Assembly: GCA_030614645.1 (NCBI GenBank)
Contig: JAUWTR010000017.1
Coordinates: forward strand, 1-11,152
Length of the DNA: 11,152 nucleotides
Reading direction: 5' to 3'
Origin: Candidatus Aminicenantota bacterium
Lineage (GTDB): Bacteria > Acidobacteriota > Aminicenantia > Aminicenantales > Aminicenantaceae
Position 1 is the stretch's first letter, and each line of letters opens with the position of its first letter. A model generated the notes under the pieces. That model was not told where the DNA came from. It ran no database searches and saw only the letters and a list, made by a program, of their open reading frames with translations. Below, piece after piece: positions 7,064 to 11,152 of the stretch. The translations under genes and the position numbers were made by a program.

Positions 7064-7367
7064 AGCTGAGGGTATGGATTAAGCGACATTGAAGATTTAG
7101 CCTTCTGATGAGTTTTTTCGAGGGAACCCGGCGCAGCCGGGCTGGGAGCATGTCTGACCCACGGACGGGGGGAGTTGCGCAGCAGCCGAGAAAAACGAAG
7201 AAGAATGGCGTTAAAAATCTGAAGCGAGCGTATCCATACTCTCAGCTTTATCTGCTTCTTATCTGCTTATTTCTTGTGCGAGTATTCATTATTGCAAGGG
7301 ACAGGAAGGGATTTCCCCGCTGGAGGAAATTCCTGTCTTTCAAAGGGACTTACCCGTATCCATGCCT
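7063..7367. repeat. GC-rich structured repeat region (second palindromic element)
   Basis: The 520 bp gap before the sigma-54 activator holds this region. Arm 7063-7079 (AAGCTGAGGGTATGGAT) is complementary to 7232-7248 at 16 of 17 positions. Part of the same left arm (GGTATGGAT then TAAG, 7071-7083) can instead pair with 7349-7366 (CTTA...ATCCATGCC) if five bases bulge, which mirrors the inner arms of the 82-328 element. Inside are a perfect CCCGGC-GCA-GCCGGG hairpin (7127-7141), a GTCTG-ACCCA-CGGAC stem (7152-7166) and an enclosing GTTTTTTCG / CGAGAAAAAC pair (about 7112-7120 and 7187-7196). Positions 7120-7190 are much more GC-rich than the genome around them. No convincing protein is encoded. 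The remaining 7368-7497 is AT-rich leader with no identified site. Confidence 0.6.
7299..7367 (+). repeat. Dispersed 69 bp repeat, copy B
   Basis: This matches 217-285 with about five substitutions and no gaps. The stem-loop is retained in weakened form (left arm identical; right arm GAGGAAATTCC instead of GGGGAAATCCC, giving one mismatch and one G-U pair in RNA). The end CCATGCCT is identical to copy A. The left half of the copy-A element is not recognisably conserved here beyond the short arm at 7071-7083. Confidence 0.85.
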
Positions 7368-7497
7368 CCAAATAACTCCATATTACAATTCAAATTTAAC
7401 AATAAAAATTACAAGATCTTTATTTGTGAGAAAAATTACTATATTTATTCGTTGTTTATACTGATGGTAATTTAAGAGCCTGGATTATTTTAGAAAA

Positions 7498-8484
7498 ATG
7501 AAGTTAGTAAGTAAAGACGGGAATAACTGTTTTGATGCTCAATGGCGTTTGATTGGAAATAGTGAATCTATAAAAGATGTTTTAGGTTTAATAAGTAAAG
7601 TCAAAGCTACAACAGTCCCTGTTTTTATCTGGGGAGAAAGTGGGACAGGAAAGGAACTTGTGGCCAGAAATATTCATCAGTCCGGACAAAGAAAGAATGC
7701 TGATTTTATTGCAATAAATTGCGGGGCAATGCCTGAAAACCTGCTTGAGAGTGAATTATTTGGTTATACTAAAGGAGCTTTTACAGGAGCTGTGAGGGAC
7801 AAGCCCGGTCTTACTGAAGCAGCATCTGGGGGGACTCTGTTCCTGGATGAGATAGGAGACCTTTCGCTTCCTTTACAGGCCAAATTACTCAGGCTTCTTC
7901 AGGAAGGAGAAATTAGACGTATTGGGGAAAATAGAACCCGCTCCATTGATGCTAGGTTTATCAGTGCTTCCAATAAAAACATCGAGGAGGAGGTTTTGAA
8001 GGGTAATTTTCGAGAAGACCTGTATTACCGTCTTAAAATTGTTACGATTGAAATAAGCCCTTTAAGAGAGAGAAATAAGGATATTCCTCTGCTTATTAAG
8101 CACTTCATTAAAAAACATTCCAGAGAAATAAGCAGTGATAAAATTGAGGTGGGTTCTAAGGCATTAGAACTTCTTCTGAATTATTCTTGGCCGGGGAATA
8201 TCCGGGAGCTTGAAAATGAGATTCGGAGATGGTTGGTGTTAAATAGCGATTCTTGCCTTATGAAAACTGAAGATTTATCCTCAAGGATAAACCAGCGAAA
8301 ACTCAGCTACAGTAAACCGGATAATGGATTTTTTCAGGCAAAGGCTGAGTTTGAGAAAAGGTTTTTGAATCAAGCATTGGTCAAGTTTGACTATAATCGA
8401 ACCAGGACGGCAGAGGAGATCGGTCTCAGCCGCCAGGGGCTTTTTAAACTGATAAAAAAGCACCAGATAGAAATGCCGAAATGA
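7498..8484 (+). CDS. Minimal sigma-54-dependent activator (AAA+ and HTH only)
   Basis: This is a bacterial enhancer-binding protein that would remodel sigma-54 RNA polymerase by ATP hydrolysis to open promoters. Motifs in order: Walker A GESGTGKE (46-53), the sigma-54-contacting loop GAFTGA (93-98), Walker B TLFLDE (113-118), the arginine-finger region FREDLYYRL (171-179), sensor II WPGNIREL (231-238), and a Fis-type helix-turn-helix RTAEEIGLSRQGLFKLIKKH (about 303-322). At 328 residues it has no room for a receiver, PAS or GAF domain before the AAA+ core, like PspF in layout. An in-frame stop upstream (about 7465-7467) shows that no longer N terminus is encoded. The ATG at 7498 has no clear ribosome-binding site. 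No sigma-54 (-24/-12) promoter was found in the window, so its targets are unknown. It probably forms an operon with the downstream CPVC protein. Confidence 0.95.
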   Translation: MKLVSKDGNNCFDAQWRLIGNSESIKDVLGLISKVKATTVPVFIWGESGTGKELVARNIHQSGQRKNADFIAINCGAMPENLLESELFGYTKGAFTGAVRDKPGLTEAASGGTLFLDEIGDLSLPLQAKLLRLLQEGEIRRIGENRTRSIDARFISASNKNIEEEVLKGNFREDLYYRLKIVTIEISPLRERNKDIPLLIKHFIKKHSREISSDKIEVGSKALELLLNYSWPGNIRELENEIRRWLVLNSDSCLMKTEDLSSRINQRKLSYSKPDNGFFQAKAEFEKRFLNQALVKFDYNRTRTAEEIGLSRQGLFKLIKKHQIEMPK

Positions 8485-8532
8485 CCGCCTCTATTTTTCT
8501 TGCTTGCTCTAGCTTTTTTTGATAAATTGTTG

Positions 8533-8820
8533 ATGGTGGAAGATAAAGCGGTAAAGGAAAAAGTAAAAGTTTTAAAAATCACCTGCCCAGTATGTAGAGT
8601 TGTATTCTGGATAGATGCTGAGTCTGGGGGAGTCATTAAAACCGAAAAAAGAAAAAAGAAAAAAAGTTCTTTGGATGAGTTGCTTTTAATAGAAAAAAAG
8701 AAAAAAAGCGAGGCTGACCGCAGATTTGACACTACTTCTGCAATGGAAAAAGAAAAACGAAAAGAAGCGCAAAAAAAATTTGCAAAAGCTTTTTCTGATA
8801 TAAATAAAAACTTCGAATAA
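8533..8820 (+). CDS. Small CPVC-motif, lysine-rich conserved-type protein
   Basis: This is an unrecognised small protein of 95 residues from the ATG at 8533. In-frame TTG codons upstream allow 106 residues from 8500; neither start has a clear ribosome-binding site. Near the N terminus, VLKITCPVCRVVFWIDAESG contains one CxxC pair followed by a short beta-strand-like stretch, reminiscent of half a zinc ribbon. A single CPVC could bind metal only by pairing with another chain, or act in redox chemistry. The rest is highly charged: KTEKRKKKKSSLDELLLIEK, then EKEKRKEAQKKFAKAF, probably helical. No signal peptide or membrane segment is visible. It lies 48 nt after the sigma-54 activator on the same strand and may be co-transcribed. 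Similar short 'CPxC...SLDELL' proteins occur as uncharacterised conserved genes in other bacteria, from general recollection only. Confidence 0.7.
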   Translation: MVEDKAVKEKVKVLKITCPVCRVVFWIDAESGGVIKTEKRKKKKSSLDELLLIEKKKKSEADRRFDTTSAMEKEKRKEAQKKFAKAFSDINKNFE

Positions 8821-8864
8821 TTCCAGTCCGTCCTAACTATCCTTAACTATTCATATAAATAAAG

Positions 8865-10262
8865 TCAACTTCCTATTTGAGTTTCATCTTCTCTTATTTT
8901 TGGAGCCATGGAAAATCCTGTAAATCCAAATGCAATCAGGATAAAAACCGAGGCATAATTCATTATGGCCCAGGGGAGATAAGAGAAAGTAGAGACTCCT
9001 ATTGTTCCAGTTATATAAACGCCTGCCATACTCCATGGTATTAAAGGAACTATTATAGCTCCACTTTCTTCAGCGATCCGGGACAGATTTTTAGCGGCCA
9101 GGCCTTTTTTACTGTAGGCCGGGGCAAGCAGTTCTTCGGGGATTATCATAGAAAGATAAGAACTCCCGGTTACAAGAGCAGTGATAATAGAAAGAGAAAT
9201 TGATGTAAGCACTAAACTCGAAACCTTGCGAGCAAATTTCATTACTTTTTCTAATATGACTGATAAAAGCCCAGTTGCCTGCATAATCCCCCCAAAACTG
9301 AAGGCTGTAAAAGCGACCAATTGAGTTTCCATCATGCTCATCATTCCACCCCTTGAGATAAGCTGGTCTACCTGAGCGACTCCGGTTGTGGATTCATAAC
9401 CGGTATTTATTGCCGTGGCAATTTCCGGGATGGAAGCTTTTTGAAAGATAATAGCAAGAATTCCTGCTATAAAAGATGAAAAAAGCATTCCCGGGATCGT
9501 AGGTTTTTTAGTGGCGGCAAAATAGAAGACTATTACCATAGGAAGAAGCAGCAGAATATTGAAGTTAAAATTGGTTTTAAGTGTTTCTGTTATGAGAGTC
9601 ATGCTTTCTGATTCTACCTTGGAGCTGCCATATCCGAGCCCGACAAAAAAGTAGATCAGAAGCCCTAATATCCAGGCAGGTGTTGCTGACCACATCATAT
9701 GTTTTATATGGTCAAAGAGATTTGAGCCCGCAGCAACCGGCGCCAGGTTGGTCACATCTGAAAAGGGAGACATTTTATCGCCGAAATAAGATCCGGCTAC
9801 AATAGCTCCTGCTGCCGGGCCGAGAGGGATTCCAAGGCCCATGGCTATACCGATAAAGGCAACCCCAAGAGTTCCAATTGTTCCCCAGGAAGTCCCGGTG
9901 GCAATAGATGTAAGTGAACAAACAAAACAGGCTGTAACCAAGAAGTATTTTGGAGAGATTAATTTTAATCCGTAATATATAACCATAGGGATAGTGCCTG
10001 AGGCAATCCAGGTGCCGATAAGGACCCCCACACATAACATAATAAGGATAGCCGGCATAGCTTTATGGATTCCGTCAACAATACCTTTTTCCATATCTTT
10101 CCAAGTAAAACGTAAAACAAAGCCTAAACAACCTGTAATGAATGCAGCGGTAATAAGGAGTACTTGAGGACGGATTTTATAGACGCCGTAACCTATGCCA
10201 AGGAGAAGTCCCATAGCAATTAGAGGAATAAGTGCTGCTCCGAAACTTGGTTGTTTTTTCAT
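8865..10262 (-). CDS. nhaC: NhaC-family antiporter (Na+/H+ or organic-anion type)
   Basis: This is a 465-residue integral membrane protein of the NhaC family, normal in length. About 11-12 hydrophobic segments can be picked out (roughly 9-27, 34-50, 70-90, 106-124, 128-150, 193-211, 234-252, 258-274, 310-332, 350-372, 400-420, 430-452). Family hallmarks are TGTSWGTIGT (122-131) and the polar intramembrane stretch GSYFGDKMSPFSDVTNLAP (157-175). Members exchange Na+ for H+. One characterised Bacillus relative, MleN, swaps malate and protons for sodium and lactate, so ion-only transport should not be assumed. Its ATG overlaps the stop of the iadA-type gene by four bases (ATGA), showing translational coupling and a shared process, perhaps uptake or export of an aspartate-related compound. 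It converges on the activator operon with only 44 bp between stops and no obvious bidirectional terminator. Confidence 0.93.
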   Translation of the reverse strand: MKKQPSFGAALIPLIAMGLLLGIGYGVYKIRPQVLLITAAFITGCLGFVLRFTWKDMEKGIVDGIHKAMPAILIMLCVGVLIGTWIASGTIPMVIYYGLKLISPKYFLVTACFVCSLTSIATGTSWGTIGTLGVAFIGIAMGLGIPLGPAAGAIVAGSYFGDKMSPFSDVTNLAPVAAGSNLFDHIKHMMWSATPAWILGLLIYFFVGLGYGSSKVESESMTLITETLKTNFNFNILLLLPMVIVFYFAATKKPTIPGMLFSSFIAGILAIIFQKASIPEIATAINTGYESTTGVAQVDQLISRGGMMSMMETQLVAFTAFSFGGIMQATGLLSVILEKVMKFARKVSSLVLTSISLSIITALVTGSSYLSMIIPEELLAPAYSKKGLAAKNLSRIAEESGAIIVPLIPWSMAGVYITGTIGVSTFSYLPWAIMNYASVFILIAFGFTGFSMAPKIREDETQIGS

Positions 10263-11152
10263 GTGATTAATTTTCCTTCCCCCAGCATCCTTTTGCCTTT
10301 AGTAAATGAATCGATAAGGTCTAAATCTTTATCCAGAATGATCATATCCGCATCCATTCCGGGTTTGATTTTTCCTTTCCGTATAAATTTGTAGAAGATG
10401 GCTGAATTAGTTGAAAAAAGCCTAGCAGCGTCTTCCATGCTAATTATATTTTTTTGTATTAAATACCGAAAGTTTGCAAGTAGGCTTTTTTGAGTAGATA
10501 TTGTCAAGCCTGTGAGGTTTCCTTTTTTGTCAAATACAGGCATACTGCCATTACTATCAGAGCTTATTGTGATCTGATCGATAGGAACTTTATTATCCTG
10601 GCAATACCGAATTGAGGAAGCAATGCTTAAATGCTTTTCTTCTATAGCTTCCGGGTCCGGGCCTGCAGTTAAGTCTATATATCCGCCCAGTTGTAAAAAT
10701 TTTACAGCATCAGCTAGCAAATCCAGATTTCGATTGCAATGAGTAGGAATAACCTGAGTGGGCGGGATTTCGGTTTCATTGATCAAACGCAGGATCAGTT
10801 CCAATTTTCTTTTTCCATCACCAAGATGGCAGTGGAGAATTCCGGCTTTTCCTCCCAGCATTCCGCCTACCCGGCACTCGGCTGCCAGGCGAGCAAATTC
10901 TTCGAAGGATGGCTGGGAAGATCTGTGGTCTGATATCGCGATCTCGCCGGCTCCAATAACCTTGTCTATGATTACCAGGTCGGAGCGAATACTGCCGCTA
11001 TGGTTTTAACTGGAACTTCATAGGACCCGGAAAAAATGTAAGTTGAAATTCCTTCCTCCTCCAGTCCTCTGGCTTTAGCCAGCAGGGAAGACATATGCCG
11101 GGTGATAGCATCAGTGCCAAGGCAGCCGATAACTGTAGTAACTCCGCTGGTG
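10259..11152 (-). CDS. iadA: Isoaspartyl dipeptidase (IadA type), 5'-truncated by window edge, one frame break
   Basis: This amidohydrolase-superfamily metallopeptidase (family M38) splits beta-aspartyl dipeptides formed from damaged or isomerised proteins. About 297 of an expected 390 residues are visible; the N terminus with the first HxH metal ligands lies outside. The 5' part (11151 down to 10999) reads TSGVTTVIGCLGTDAITRH and, later, SGSYEVPVKTI. The family sequence resumes one base back at 10999 as SGSIRSDLVIIDKVIGAGEI, then AISDHRSS, LHCHLGD (metal His), PTHCNRN (metal His) and ISSDSNGS (metal Asp), ending in the amidohydrolase tail GKIKPGMDADMIILD. Without the shift, the upstream frame stops at 10972-10974. 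An internal ATG at 10861 would lack part of the active site and is not a credible start. The stop overlaps the nhaC ATG. Confidence 0.88.
10998..10999 (-). other. Single-base frame break in iadA
   Basis: On the - strand the codons ACC ATA (T-I) are followed in frame by GCG GCA and a stop eight codons after ATA. Re-reading one base restores AGC GGC AGT (S-G-S), matching the family, where T-I-T-G-S or similar is expected. One missing base between 10999 and 10998 explains this exactly. No X-XXY-YYZ slippery heptamer or long homopolymer is present at the site, which argues for a sequencing or assembly error or a genuine mutation rather than programmed shifting. Confidence 0.75.

Noticed and set aside
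82..7367. CRISPR array or tRNA/rRNA gene in the intergenic gaps
   Set aside because: There is no regularly spaced direct repeat, and no acceptor/T-loop pattern or rRNA-like stretch was seen.
7108..7464. 118-residue ORF upstream of the sigma-54 activator
   Set aside because: It runs through GC-rich hairpins and the dispersed repeat; its composition is not protein-like and it is better explained as a structured repeat.
7400..7497. Sigma-54 (-24/-12) promoter for the activator gene
   Set aside because: No TGGCAC-N5-TTGCA-like sequence was found in this leader or in other intergenic gaps.

Overview
The window is about 11.2 kb of AT-rich bacterial DNA with compact, mostly co-directional genes. 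It is built around a housekeeping ribosome, tRNA-modification and protein-targeting cluster: ffh, rpsP, khpA, rimM, trmD, rplS, rnhB. That order is widespread in bacteria and does not fix a phylum. The sigma-54 activator, the large TPR protein directly after rnhB, and the isoaspartyl peptidase with an NhaC-type antiporter fit an uncultivated, probably anaerobic, Gram-negative-type lineage. I cannot name it from sequence alone.

Layout on the + strand. Positions 1-418 hold no convincing gene but contain a strongly palindromic, multi-branched repeat element (82-328). Then come ffh (419-1741), a 340 bp gap holding a second inverted-repeat element with related ends (1872-1992), and a tight operon from rpsP to rplS (2082-4170) in which rimM, trmD and rplS overlap. 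After a 90 bp gap follow rnhB (4260-4883) and, with no intervening base, a 697-residue TPR protein (4884-6977). The next 520 bp (6978-7497) hold a possible micro-ORF and a third GC-rich structured repeat region, whose last 69 bp are a second copy of part of the 82-328 element. A minimal sigma-54 activator (7498-8484) and a small CPVC lysine-rich protein (8533-8820) follow.

The right end is on the - strand: nhaC (8865-10262) lies downstream of, and overlaps by ATGA, an iadA-type isoaspartyl dipeptidase gene (10259 to beyond the window edge). This pair looks like a catabolic and transport unit and converges on the activator operon.

Two genes carry a single-nucleotide frame disruption with both halves otherwise well conserved: rimM, at a run of ten T (2681-2690), and iadA, at about 10999. 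Sequencing or assembly error is the simplest explanation for each. The rimM site is, however, also the kind of homopolymer on which RNA polymerase slips. The most unusual non-genic content is the family of nested palindromes in the three intergenic gaps.
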